From Cycas panzhihuaensis (taxonomy: Eukaryota > Cycadophyta), in contig CM041465.1 in the NCBI GenBank assembly GCA_023213395.1, positions 10,974,001 through 11,038,000 on the forward strand: a DNA stretch of 64,000 bases, in the 5' to 3' direction. How positions within the stretch are numbered: the first letter of the stretch is position 1; the number at the start of each line of letters is the position of its first letter. The notes under the pieces are model-generated. The model searched no databases. It worked only from the letters and a program-made list of their open reading frames with translations, and was not told where the DNA came from. Positions 22,481-34,585 of the stretch are shown one piece after another. The translations under genes and the position numbers were made by a program.

Positions 22481-23399
22481 ATGATCATATGTAACTAGTA
22501 GAATTAGGATACTAACAATCATGATTAAGGCACTAGGAGGTTAAGTGCTAGTATAGGCCATAATGCCACTAATAAAATGTAAGGCCATTTAGCCCACCAA
22601 TAGAATTGTAGGGGAAAGGTTATCTTTTATCTATTTAAGGGCTATGAATTATGGAGGAAGGTTGTTGTGTAATCATTTTTTTAAGAGATTAGTACTTCAA
22701 TACTCTTCAATTCTCTTTTGTACCCATATGTATTTTTTTGTATACTTTCACTTTATTAATTAGTTTCCATTAATAATATAAGTGCTATATTTTCCTACTT
22801 ATCTTTTAATTTTCAATTCTATATATGAGCAAAAGTGCAGTAGTCATATCCCATATAATTTATCCTCTTTAGTGACCATTTTTTAGAGAAGATTTATATG
22901 GTTGATAGATTACCTTAATAGTCATAAAAGGTTAGGCCCAAAAGCTAATAATTTAGGCTCAAAGGCCAAATATCTTAGGTAGAAGAGGGGGTGCCTTAAA
23001 TGCTAAGAGATGAAGATGTAGAAGTCACAGATAATTACCATAGTTAAGCCCCAATAACAATCATTCTTTAGGGAGGTAGAGTTATTTGGGCTCATCTCAA
23101 AACCATATGTTTTATTTTTTTGGTTTTAGATTTTATTTGGTTTTTTTAATATTTTGTAATATTTTTGTAATTTTAGGCTAATTATTAGAAAGGTAAATAA
23201 ATTAAAGGGAAATAACACAAATGGAAGGAGATGAGGCCATGGACATCGCAAGGGTCATACCCCTTTTAGAAAGCCATAGTCAAGTTAATTATTTATAAAT
23301 TTACAAATTTTATAAGGTAGTTTACCCTCATTTTGGAGCAACAATGGCAATTTAGGCTCTTATTAGAGTAAAGGGATAAATGGCATATTACCTAAACTT
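22481..23399. other. AT-rich stretch, possible 3' LTR of chromovirus-2
   Basis: After the chromovirus-2 pol end the sequence has promoter/leader-like composition (TATCTATTTAAGGGCTATG near 22630, CTTCAATACTCTTCAATTCTC near 22695), as in plant LTRs. No second copy is in the window, so no LTR limit can be drawn. No gene is visible. Confidence 0.35.
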
Positions 23400-23940
23400 C
23401 AATGGTGGACTTGATAGCTTGGGTTTATCACCATAGTTTAACCTCTTTAGTGAGTTCCCCTTAGGGGTGGTGGTAAGGAAGTTGACTTGTAGGTTTGATT
23501 TTATTAAGGGAGCTAATGGCCCTAAAGAGAATCACCTATATGTGGCAAATAACACTCAAGAATGAAGGTTACTAATTGATTAGTCTCACTGTTATGTCCT
23601 CATATGATGTACTAGAATGACACTATAAAAAACTAGGATAAGAACAACCTAGCTTATTTAGAGAGAGCATATAGTTGAGGGTAGTAGACTTGATAAACTT
23701 GGGTAATGTAGTAGAGAACTAATTAAGAGTCAGTAAGCAATAAGATGGGGCCATGGTGAACTAACAGTGCATCAGTTAAGACCTTAATAATAACATTGTA
23801 CTTAGTTATATTATTAGTTACTATAAGCAAATAGATCCCAAAGCAAATCAAGGCATATAATAAATGGTTTCAGATGGTCTAAGTTACACTAGAACGACCA
23901 AGATTCTCATAACTACCCCTATTAGTGTGCATGATTAATG
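23400..23940 (-). pseudogene. Ancient extra RNase H of a Tat-type element
   Basis: The minus strand from about 23935 reads GSYENLGRSSVT, then TNNITKYNVIIKVLTDALL, VHHGPILLLTDS and YITQVYQVYYPQLYALSK, with stops. It aligns with the intact copy at 39153-38740 (TNNEVEYIAVIEALTDALHF, HHGSIVLLCDSQ, LTQVYQVQCPHLRTLA). Beyond it, at 23459-23425, GAGGTTAAACTATGGTGA matches the segment that follows this RNase H in elements P and M. It marks a much older insertion of the same or a related family, in minus orientation. Confidence 0.75.
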
Positions 23941-24539
23941 CCATGGGGAAATTAAATAGCAAGCTAGAGACAAATCAATGAATGAGAGGAATAGAGTTAG
24001 AATTAATGGGCATGCCTAGCTCTTAGGTTCATGTATGCACTCTAATTTTTAAAATAGGTTAAGCATGGATCCCATGAGTAGCGTAATGTCACTATCATAG
24101 CAAGTTTTTATGGTTTATTTTAATCCTTAAATTGTTGATATATGGATCATGATTGAGGCCATGACAGACCCTAATAACCATATCTAAAGGTCCTAAACAA
24201 TCCACACTTCTAGACCTAAATTATAAATTGCGAGTAGGAATGAAGTTGATACACAACTTACCCCATATGCTAAGAAGGTGATGAGAGGTATATATAAGAT
24301 AATATGATAACAATGTTTTGGATGATAAAATTTTGATAAGTTGACAGTACAGTTTCCCCTCCAAACTTCCTTGGGGGGTTCCAAGAGGAGCAAGAGCCTC
24401 CCTTGGCTGGGGGGAGGGGGGGAACCCCCCCCTCACAAAGTGGGGATTCAGGGTAATAGCTCCCAACCCAAAAAGCTAGCACTGAAAAGCATACTAAATT
24501 ATAAAGACAATTGGGGTCGTTCATTCAAAATACCCTAGA
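23941..24539. other. No gene; contains a G/C-run inverted repeat
   Basis: No coding motif is visible. At 24416-24432 seven G, AA and eight C form a short inverted repeat. 24370-24385 (CTTGGGGGGTTCCAAG) is a second one nearby. Overlapping open frames on both strands here are composition artefacts of the G and C runs. Confidence 0.4.
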
Positions 24540-24960
24540 TTCTATGGTCAAGATTTGTGCCTTGTATGACTCTCTTATATAACCCAATTTAGGGTGTTTT
24601 TTCATTATGTTGATGGTGTTCGATGTATTGGATATACTATGAAGAGTTGGGTGACTGGTTATTATTACTTGAGTATTCTACTATAGATTATATACATTTC
24701 TCCATTCTTTGATAATAAAGATCGATACCTTTCCTATGTAGATGTTTCCCTAGCACATTGCTAGGGTTTTACCACATTATATCAGGTGTATATGTGATTC
24801 TTTGACTTTCTAATTTATTTTATTATATTATCTCTAGCTTAAGAACTTGTATGTTAAATTTCAGTTTTGATTCATGTAACTAGTTACAAAATAGTTTAGA
24901 TCTTGGTGGCGGTTTTAGGTTATTGGGACCTTATCTTCTCAACAAGTGGTATCAGAGCCA
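24540..24960 (+). repeat. 5' LTR end and primer-binding site of copia-2
   Basis: CTTCTCAACA ends at 24944 with CA, and after AG the primer site TGGTATCAGAGCCA occupies 24947-24960, complementary to initiator tRNA-Met. The preceding 400 bases have the look of a copia LTR (TATATAACCC near 24575, T-rich tail). The LTR start is not defined because its partner lies outside the window. Confidence 0.65.
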
Positions 24961-25016
24961 CTTTTATTTTTGTAGGAGTTTATGAAGGTTTTAGTATCAA
25001 CGTTTTATATACTAAA

Positions 25017-26128
25017 TGGCAAAATTGACGAATACAAAGTTTGAGGTAGAGAAATTTTATGGCAAGAACAACTTCGAGTTATGGAAGTTGAAAGTATATG
25101 ATGTTCTAGTACAATAAGGTTTATACAGAGCTCTTGTAGGCAAATCAAAGAAACCCACAGGGATGGATGATAATGAATGGGATGATTTAGACAAAAGGGC
25201 TCTTAGCACAATACGATTATGCTTGGTAGATGAAGTTCTATTTAACATCATAGGGGAGCAGATAGTAGTAAGATTATGGACCCAGTTGGAAGGCTTGTAT
25301 ATGACCAAATCAGTGATGAATCAAATCTACTTGAAGAGGCAACTATACTCATTACGAATGAAGGAAGGTATAAAAATTGCTAATCATTTGAATGTTTTTA
25401 ATACTCTTATTTATCAATTGGCTAGTATTGATGTCACAATTGAGGATGAGGATAAGGTTGTTAACTTGTTATGTTTATTACCAGAATCCTAGTATAATAT
25501 TGTCATCTCAATTAGTTTTAGCACTACAGATGAATTAGACTATGATTTTGTTATAAGTGTTGTACTATGAAAGAAGTGAGGAGGAAGTCTAGTCTTGAAA
25601 CCTCCACAGTATAAGGTATGACAGCAAGGGGTAAAACAATTAAGGGAGGACAAAGCTCTAGGGACACATCGAGGTCAAGTCAAAAGGCAAGAAGAGTAAG
25701 ATCATACGTTGGCACTGTAATAAGACATGTCACCTTAAGAAGGAATGCTACAAAAGGAAGGAGTTCTAAAAAAAGGAAGATCCCACCAAGGAGGCTAATC
25801 AGGTGGAGTTGAATCAGGGTATGGATGATGATGTCTTGGTTGCTTGTAATGTTTCCCATTATCATCATGATCGGTTATTGGATTTGAGTGCTTCACACCA
25901 CATGTGTCCATACAAGAGTTATACCAACCTTTTGATGGCAGTGATATGCTTATGGGAAATGAAATTTCTTATAAGACAGTGGGCATTGGTAGCATTAGAA
26001 TTAAAATGTTCAATGGTGTAGTGAGAACATTAACTAAAGTTAGACATGTACCTGATCTAAAAAAGAATCTAATTTCCTTGGGTGAACTAGATTTTGGTGG
26101 TTATAAGTACACAAGTCATGAAGGAGTC
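25017..26128 (+). pseudogene. Copia-2 gag and protease, cut by element P
   Basis: Translation from the codon at 25016 gives KFEVEKFYGKNNFELWKLKV and, after one stop, the 109-codon frame 25163-25492 with LWTQLEGLYMTKSVMNQIYL and LKRQLYSLRMKEG: a copia Gag of the UBN2 type. CHCNKTCHLKKECYK near 25715 is the zinc knuckle. LLDLSASHHMCPYKSY near 25880 is the protease (DSG changed to DLS). RHVPDLKKNLISLGELDFGG and YKYTSHEGV follow. Homology stops at 26128, exactly where the TGTTTCC of element P begins. Confidence 0.88.
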
Positions 26129-28882
26129 TGTTTCCCGACTACCAGGAATGGATACGAACAGGTTAACTCAGGTAAGCTTAAGTATGCTTCTCCCTTTTCA
26201 CTTGCATTATTTCCTTGGAAAGGTTGACAGAAGTATTACCTCTCTGCATGACTACTTGCTTTATTTGCATGATTACTTTGCATTTTGTTACTTGTTCATG
26301 CTGCCTGTTGTATCGTGAGCCTATGACAACCCAGCGGGACCTATCTCTTCACAAGGTAGACATCCCCGTGGCATTATACAACCCTCTGTGCAGTCTCCAC
26401 ACTGCCTCAAGTCCCTTTTTGGTCCGTATGATCTATTCATGCGTCGACCTTGAGCTCTTAGCATCTCATTCTAGGATTTTTGCTCATTAATGCTTGCTTG
26501 CCTCTGTCCACATGCTTCTTGGACTATCTCATCCGCCTAGATAGGAGGAAGAGCCCCCTCCCAGGCCTGTCAAATCATCCCCCAAAGCTCCCGGAACCCA
26601 GAATTTTGCCATTCTAGCTTTCTGGTCCCACACCGCTATAAACTTAGTGGTATTGCGAAGTTTACTGTGGTACCACAAAGTTTACCACCATGCATCACAT
26701 CGCTATTTTTAAAAGTTGCTGTGGTAATTCTCGTGTTTCCCACGGAATCGCCATGTGTCCTCACATCCACCTCATCCCTATTCATGCTCTATTCATTCAC
26801 TTAGGGCTGGGATGAGTATAAGTATTCAAACTCTCGTCATTTTGAGGATCTCTTAGGTCATTTTTTACTCTCCAACATAACAATTCCTATTGCAACTCTT
26901 GCTCTCCTGCTCTTTCTGCTACAAGTGTATTTGCATGCCTGTGTTTCCTACACCCCAGGCTAGGACTCACCTGAAATTCCTTGCTTCCATGGTGGGAAGC
27001 CTCTCTCCATGTTTCATCAAGCATTTTTGGTGTTGATTTCTTCTCCAACTCACCCAACAAGTGCCCCTTTCAACTGTCCATTGGATTTCCTCCTTCAAAC
27101 CCTTGCAAGAGCCCTCTTTCTCACTGTTAGTAGGCCCAAATCTATCATACATTTACCCAGCAAGTCTTACAAACCTTCCCTTCTGGTTTTATGGTAAGTT
27201 ACCCCATTTTAGACCTATTTCTTATCTCATTTGCTTGGTTCCTTCAGGTTTCACCATTGTAAAGTCATTTTTCCATTATACTTGGCTTGTTGTCCCTCGG
27301 CTCCATCTTTCTCTCTACTAATTTTCTTCAAGAGAGCAATGGGAGAAGAGTCCCAAGGTTGGGTAAAGAGAGTAAGGTGGGGCATCCCCCCTTTTCATTC
27401 CTTCTCTCCAAGGGTACTCCCTTCCCACCTTCTCTTCTTTTACTCCATGCTCTTCTTGAGATTATTAGGAGAGATTGATCCCTAGGCCAGCGCTGGACCA
27501 TTAGCGTATGTAGCCCCTTGCTGCACTAATCCTAGGTTTGCTCGCCTCTTGTTTGGACCCCCATAGCGTCCTCCATGTTGTTGGGTACCCCTTAATACCA
27601 TTAGCAAGGGTTTGTGCACTAGATTGCTGCCCATAGCAACTCCGTGCCTTACATACTTCCCCAATGCCTGGTTGCTCTTTTCTTGGTACCTCTTGGCTGT
27701 CCCTAGTGACCCTTACCATTAATTTTCTATGCTTGTGGGTCATGTAGAGAACTCAGTGGAGGGTTAGCCATCCTAAAGGCTTCCCTTACTCCATTTTTGC
27801 TTGATGTTTGGCTTTGCTTGAGAGAGGGTTTTTGGAGCTTATTGCAGCAACTATTTCTTCCTAACGCTCTAACATTGATAATACTTATATATACTTGCAT
27901 ATACATAGTTTATCTCTTATAGCCCCTTCTTGGAAGGGATAAGTTTGTGCATCTGCAGGTTGTCGCGGTGTTCTTGAAAAGGTGCAAAGCGCTCGGATCC
28001 AGGTAAGGTTCTTTATTTTTCTCTTTGCTTTTGCTCCTTTCCTTTTGCTTTCTTTTCGCAAAGGGGAAGGTAAGGAAGCCCCTCAATCATCTGTGGGTGG
28101 ACGAGGATGTACATGGCACATGTGTGAGGTCTTCCACCGGCCACTACATCTTCCAGGTACGTACTTTCCTCCTTTTGCCCCTGCTTTCCTTTTTATACTT
28201 TTATTTGAGATCTATGTGTTAGTTAAGTAGGTTACACATAAAAGTAAAAGGGAAAACGATATCTTTTACTTATATTTGCATATTTACACATCATGCACCT
28301 AACTCTCGTAGGAAAAGGATCTATAGGAGATTTTCCCTTCCCTTTTCCTTGGCTTACAAAATCTACCTTACCCCTTTTTAGCTCACCCCTACTCGATATT
28401 GTTTGCTTGCACATGTGATACCCATTCTTGTTTCTTTTCTGAATCATTAAGGGAAATCTTGGTTTGGTTGTCCATTCTCATGTCCCTCCTCCCTTCTTGG
28501 CTCTATTTGCTTGGTCAAATAACCAAGAAGATCCTAGCCACACTGTAGACTATCGCCTACCTTATTTCCGCTCGTTTCCCTCCATCGTAGGGAAACCCTT
28601 GAGGATTCCTTCTTCCCCCTTCTGGCCATCCAAGGGTGGGAGGACCTTCCTTTTAATTCCATCTGGGCTACCTCTCTTGCTTTCCCTCTTTCTCTTCGAG
28701 ATAGGGGACTACTCCAAGGTAGTTAGGTATCATCTGCAGGTCCCAAACTCACGCTCTGGTGCACAGGGTGCCCTGCGTGGTACTTGCTTCACTTGTAGGT
28801 TTTTTTACCCGCACTCTCGATACCACCATTGACCATTATCATTCCTACCCAACTAGGTGATTATCCCATAGATGCACATCCA
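26129..28882 (+). repeat. 5' LTR of element P
   Basis: The segment aligns in reverse orientation with 49668-52216 and 35827-38333: start TGTTTCCCGACTACCAGG with GGAATGGATAC, end CATAGATGCACATCCA. Length is 2754 bases. Near 26639-26690 it carries AAACTTAGTGG, GCGAAGTTTAC and CAAAGTTTACC, half-sites of the palindrome found between the antisense gene and the distal RNase H in M and Q. Many short open frames here code for nothing recognisable. Confidence 0.88.
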
Positions 28883-28883
28883 C

Positions 28884-28904
28884 TAGCGACCATACTAGGG
28901 ACTT
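28884..28904 (+). other. Primer-binding site of element P
   Basis: TAGCGACCATACTAGGGACT directly follows the LTR end ATCCA plus C. The equivalent site in M reads TGGTGACCATATTGGGGACT. It is not the initiator-Met site; the TGGYGAC...GGGGAC form resembles tRNA-Arg-type sites reported for Tat/Ogre elements, but I have not verified the tRNA match. Confidence 0.55.
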
Positions 28905-29077
28905 GCTAGTAAGGGAGCTAGTTCTTATCCCTTCCTGTTGGTACTATTACCTTTTAGTGGTCTCCTCCACTTCATCTTTTTGTTGGGCAGCCCCCAACAC
29001 ACTTACTTTGCATCCTTTCCTTCTTCTAAAGTGTTGGCAAGTTTTGTATGTGACATTTCTCACGTCGCTTACGTGGT

Positions 29078-31550
29078 TTGCCTCCATTGTTAGAAGATAC
29101 TGGCTATCGTCTTCTTTCATCTTCGGATTCTAATTTGACAATGGAAGGGTACCCTTCTGATTGGGCCTATCATGCATTTACCTCAGGAACACACCAGTTT
29201 CCCGCATCCATTCTGGGATCCACCCAAGAGGGTGACGATCCTATTTACTATATGGGTGATCAACAACACCTGCTTGATACCCATCCTTCTACTCACATGG
29301 TAGAAGGCCCATCTCCTCTTGAGATTCACCATCTGGTTAGTGATTCTTATGAGGAATGCCCTGAGGGGTCTGCTTCATTTGAGGCCCTTTCTACCTCTTA
29401 TGATCATGTAGATACCCCTCCTGCTGACGTGGTTGAAGCTCTTAGTGAGTGCTTTCAAGCTACTTACCTTCAATCGTGTCCTAGATGGTTTGAATATGTC
29501 TTACATGGTGGAGCATCTTCCTCGTCTGCTCCTTTCCCATCTTCTTCATCCGCATCTACACCCCCCATAATAAGTAACCCTTTCATGCCTACACATTCAT
29601 CCTGCTCCATCCCTACAACTGCTTTAGGGATGAATGTTGCACCTTCCATTCCTCATCATGGTCCTAGCTCTTTAGGACCCTCTCGTGGTATGTCTTTCTC
29701 CCAGCTTGGGGTTAGCATACCTTTTCTGAGTCAAGCTAATGTGCCACCTCCCAACGTGGCACATGTGTTTCCTAGTAGGCCTAGAGGTCCTACTAGTGCT
29801 ACTATCACTACTCATGTGGGATCCGCTCCCACATATACCTATAACCAACCTAATGGTCCTTCCTTTTACATACCCCCAGGTTACACCTCTCAACCTTAGG
29901 GGCAGGGTAAAGGGAACCACCTTCCAGCTTATGGAGTGGACCCGCTACATCCATATGGGATTGCACCACCTACAGGCGGTCCATATGGATAAAACTTGGT
30001 CCCACACCCTTCTTTTCCGCCACCTAGCGTGGCCTCTTATGCTGTGCCTTTGCAAGGGACCCCAGTTTCCTTTCAAGGCGCTTACCCTCAAGTCCCTTTC
30101 CAGCAAGAGGCACTTCCTTAAGGAGGGATGGGTTTACCACCCCCATTCGTTCCTTGTTCATTACCTCCCACATCGTTTATTGATCCTACGATTCAAGCAA
30201 GGGCACATCCCTTCATGGATTACCGATCGACACCATTATCTATTGAGGTGTTAAGAACCAATTTGCCACCTCATCCTCCTGAAGTTCCTAAGTTCGATGG
30301 AACTTCATCGCAAGACCCAGCGGAGCATGTCTGTAGTTTCTCTATGGCGTGTATTGATTACTGGGCCTATGACCACATCTTAATGAAACTATTCCATGAT
30401 CTTTACAAGGCGATGCCCTTAAGTGGTTTTATCACCTTCCAGCTCATTCCATTTTCTCGTTCCAGCAACTTGTGGATGAGTTCATTAATTATTTTGATGT
30501 TGCTCGCCCATTTGAAAGTGGAATAAAATCTCTTCTATCGCTCAAACAAGGTCACGATGAGATGAATTGTGACTTTGTGCAGTGATTTCATAACCTTCTT
30601 CATTCCACTAAGGCTACTTTGCCCAAGGAATTGAAGAGGGATCTCTTCGTTAACGCACTTCGCCCTGAAGTCCATGTAGAAGTCCTTAAGATGGGGGCAA
30701 CTACATGCGACTCTGCTATTGCAAAGTGCTTAGTGCTTGAGGCTATTGAGATCCAGGCTGGACTCAAGAAGCCTCTCAAGCCCTCACAGTGACGTGAGGC
30801 ACCACCTCCAACCAAAGAAGCCAAACCACAACAATCCTCTCGGTCTTCTTCTCATCCAACTGAGAAGACCTTAGATCCACTTACATCTACCATACGTTCG
30901 TTCGAACGTACAATGAAGGAACTTAAACTACAAGCTACTTCATCACCAACTTATAACAAACAAATTTAGCAAGCCACTCAAGCTTCCCTCCCTAGGAATG
31001 GTAATGCCTAGTCCTCTCAAGCAAGGAAACCAGATTCCTCACTTGAGAAGAGGTGGTGTTCCATTCATGGGGAGTGTTTCCATGATGACTCGCGTTGTAG
31101 GGCCCAGCATCCTAAGGATGCCCCTCAACGTGATTCATCCCCTAAACGGGCCTCAAGGCCTAATCTAGACCAACCGATCCACAAGGATCTATTCCCCAAA
31201 CATGGGGAACGTGATCATAATACTCAACCCAAAAACAACCAGAATCGGGGAAGATCACTGAATTCCCATCCTTCCCGCGATAAGGGGAAGGGCACCCTGA
31301 ATTCGTCCTCTTCCTCTTATTCCCTTAACCGACACACTCCATCACCTTCGTGATCCCAGAATAAGGGAAAGAAGGTAATCCAAATGCTTGAGGCTACTCC
31401 CTTGTATGCCCTTATTTGGTCTCAAGCCGCTAAAGAGGTAGCTGGTGCCTCTTCTTCTGCTCCACACTCTGATCCTCTTCTAGAAACCTCTACTCCAGAA
31501 GTGCCGCTATTTCCTAAGTCCATTCCCATATGTCCTAGTCATTATGATTT
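29078..31550 (+). pseudogene. Gag of element P
   Basis: A 273-codon frame (29078-29899) forms the N-terminal part: acidic at first, then a Ser/Pro-rich linker. The capsid core follows in other frames: PPEVPKFDGTSSQDPAEHV, FSMACIDYWAYDHILMKLFH, LVDEFINYFDVARPFESGIK and LPKELKRDLFVNALRPEVHV (retrotransposon Gag fold). Near 31053-31095 CSIHGECFHDDSRC is a CX2HX4HX4C-type knuckle. A poorly conserved basic tail reaches the protease. Several stops (for example at 29897 and 30586) make it a pseudogene. Confidence 0.82.
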
Positions 31551-31557
31551 TTGAAGG

Positions 31558-33030
31558 GTGCTTACCCAGCCTACTGCAAAGGGTAAGCCCTTCTCTATCA
31601 TTGACGAGCTTCATACTGTCGCTACGGGAATGTCCTTGATGGATGTTTTAAGGAGTTGTCACGAACAATGGACTCTCCTTCTGGAAGCTTTAGGATCGAA
31701 TGATGTACCCATCCATGCTTTAGGTATCACCCAAAGCCATGAGCCCATCATTTCCTTTGACCCTAAAGACCTTTCCCCTGCATGTGAAAGGGAACGCCAA
31801 TGGAACTTCCTATTCACTAATACCATTGACACACCTGATTGTACCCTGCAAAGGACTATTATTGACAATGGTTCTTCCGTGAATGCCATGCCCTTGCGTG
31901 TTATGCAAGAGCTTGGTATTTCTGCCTTGGAACCTATTCCATGGTGATGCCAAGGCAATGACGGTAGCGAAAAGACCCCATTAGGATTTGTTTCGATCCC
32001 GCTCACTCTCGAGGGTAGGACTGTCCTCACTGACATTATAGTCCTTAATGTTGACGTCGACTATAATCTTCTCTTGGGTCGACCATGGCTCGATTAGATG
32101 GGAGCCGTGTGTTGGACCCGCTGGGGGCAACTTAAGTTCATCCATGATGGACGGATGAGGGTTATTTCCTACGAGTGTCCACCTATTAAACAAACTCGCC
32201 CTGTCAACTAAGCGGGGCAAGGCCCTTTTGCTCACGCCTCAGCTTACTCCATCGGCATACCCAATCCATCCTACATTGAAGAAGATCATGCATCTTCTTC
32301 CTCTAGTCTCATGCATTTCGCTCCTATCAGTGTTAAGAGCTATGGGTACCTTGCCTTATTTGGTGACGATGAGTCCCATGATAAGGATGAGGGATGTCCT
32401 CACCCTGTTTCTCTCCTCTGCACTAGTAGGATGCACCCTTCTTGTTATAGGTCCCAACCTAGAACTCCTCCCATTTATGAGACTAGTCATCCTTTTGTGT
32501 CACATATCATTGCATGCTCTGACCTACTGGTCGCTGGTTCTTCTTCCTCATCACCCCCCGCAGGTGATGGCTTCAAGGAACTTCCTTTCACTCCTTCCGA
32601 GGAGTCCCTTCTTGACTCTCACTTAGAGTCTATTAAGGACGTTGGACAACTTGATGACTACCATGGTCCCGTTGCTCCTACTTCCTCCAACACTTTATCT
32701 ATTTGAAGTAAGTTCATCCATGGGGTGGACTACTTCAAAGACGATGAAGCCTTACTTGAGCACTTAGCGGGCTCTGCGTCCAACTTTCCTTCTGGTCACC
32801 ATAGGCTTGGCCACCAGAAGATCTTGGTGATTGGGTCCACACTCGCTGACCTAGTTCCATCCTCGATTCTATATCTTCCTGTTGACCTTGCCCCTCTCTA
32901 TTTCGAGGAGGGGAATGCCATGTACATGGGGGCAACCCAGGACATAGTCCTTGCCCCTAACAAGGTCATTAAGGTGGGAGCAGAATGCTCTCCTGATGAA
33001 GTGAGGGAATATTCCCTTTTATTCTAGGAG
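31558..33030 (+). pseudogene. Protease and linker of element P
   Basis: The frame 31558-31947 holds IIDNGSSVNAMPLRVMQELG, a protease active site with DNG in place of DSG. After a stop, VLNVDVDYNLLLGRPWLD near 32043-32096 is the C-terminal protease motif typical of the Tat/Athila branch. The region to 33030 is a linker (for example HFEEGNAMCMGATQDIVLAP in the M copy). It is broken into three or more frames. Confidence 0.8.
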
Positions 33031-33990
33031 TTTCAGGATGTCTTTGCATGGAATTATTCTAACATGAAGGGAATTGACCCCTCCATTGCCACCCACAATC
33101 TCACTACCATTCTTGGTGCCCGTCCCGTACGCCAGAAGCAGCATCCTCTCCACCCTAAACTCTCGGCCGCCATCAAGATAGAGGTCGAGAAGCTTTTGGA
33201 TGCTGGACTTATCACTTCTATCAATTACCCTAAATGGGTATCCAATATTGTTCTTGTTGCTAAAAAGAATAGGTCTATCTGGATATGCATTAATTTCTAT
33301 GATATCAATAACGCATGTCCTAAGGACAACTTTCCACTCCCTTTCATTGATCAAATCATTGATCAAACTACCAGATTCAAAGTTATGTCCTTGATGGATG
33401 GCTTCTCTAGCTACAATCAAATCCAAATATCTCCTGAAGACTACTACAAGATAGCCTTCACCACCCTGTGGGGTACCTTTGCCTATAAGGCAATGCCCTT
33501 CAGCCTCAAGAATGCAGGCGCTACTTACTAAAGAGCGATGCACTTTATCTTCCATGACCTTATTGACAACACATTAGAGGTCTTTATAGTTGACATGATG
33601 GGTCTATTATGTGTCAAGTCCCATTATCCCTCCAACTTGTGGGCCATCTTCTCTCGATGCTGCAAGTATCATGTAAGCCTAAACCCTCTCAAGTGTGTGT
33701 TTGTCGTCACTTTGGGCAAACTCCTTGGATTTCTTGTGTCAAAACAAAGAATCTAGATTGACCCTGACAAGGTCAAGGCAAACTTTGATATGCCACCTCC
33801 TAGGACCCAACGACAGGTCAAGTCATTCCTAGGTAGGCTTGGTTTCCTCAGGTGCTTCTTGGCAGACTTCGTCGTAAGTGCTAAACCCTTAACCAACCTA
33901 TTGAAGAAGGGAGCCCCATTTGTTTGGTCTGATAAGGCCCAATAAGCCTTTAAAGGACTTAAGGAAGCCCTTCCTTCTGCTGCTACGTTG
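33031..33990 (+). pseudogene. Reverse transcriptase of element P, active site lost
   Basis: 33064-33531 carries KGIDPSIATHNLTTILGARP, EVEKLLDAGLITSINYPKWV, NACPKDNFPLPFIDQIID and LMDGFSSYNQIQISPED. The catalytic box reads EVFIVDMM, whereas element M has EVFIDDMM, so one of the two catalytic Asp is Val here. A stop interrupts GATY-RAMHF at 33532 and another follows SKQRI. The connection continues VKSFLGRLGFLRCFLADFV. It cannot polymerise DNA. Confidence 0.9.
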
Positions 33991-34420
33991 GCGCCTCCTT
34001 ATTTCGATAGGCCCTTCATTCTTTATACCTCAGTGACTGACGAGTCCCTGGGCACTATATTGGCTCAGGAGGATGACTCAAGAGTCGAGAGAGCCATTTA
34101 CTTTATCAACCACACCCTTGTGGCTACTAAACTTAACTACTCTTTGGCCAAGAAGGAGTGTCTCTCCTTGGTCCATGCGACCAAGAAGTTTAGACACTAC
34201 TTGCTTGGTAATACCACCAAGGTGATCGTCCAGTCTTATCCCTTGCGATATTTACTTACTCATTCAGACTTGACAGGTAGGGCTGGCCGTTAGGCCGTCC
34301 TGCTTCAAGAGTTTGATCTTCATATCATCAACCAGAAATTGAAGAAAGGGATGGTATTGGCCGAGCAGTGCAGGTGCCCCTATTCCTAAATCACTTGATA
34401 TCCCTGTTGACGATTCCCTT
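33960..34420 (+). pseudogene. First RNase H of element P
   Basis: FDRPFILYTSVTDESLGTIL, RAIYFINHTLVATKLNYSL, AKKECLSLVHATKKFRHYLL and LRYLLTHSDLTGRAGR form the standard gypsy RNase H, here the domain next to the RT. The catalytic Asp positions are partly changed. A stop follows RAGR. This domain is distinct from the second, archaeal-type RNase H far downstream (54950-55330). Confidence 0.85.
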
Positions 34421-34585
34421 CCTGATGAGTCTATCTTGACTATTCAGGACGTCCCTCCCCATCCACTCGTCGGTAATGAGTAGCATGGTGACATTGTGCA
34501 GTATCTCACACAATAACAATACCACCCTAAAGTTAGTAGTAAGGTTAGATCTCGTATCTGGACTTCTGCTAGGTAATACTTCCTC

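Noticed and set aside
24221-24538. Overlapping frames around the G/C runs
   Set aside because: Four frames on both strands are open only because of the homopolymer-rich composition; no motif is present.
27061-28832. Phe/Leu/Ser-rich frames in the 5' LTR of P
   Set aside because: They lie wholly within the LTR, overlap each other and have no counterpart kept open in the M or Q LTRs.
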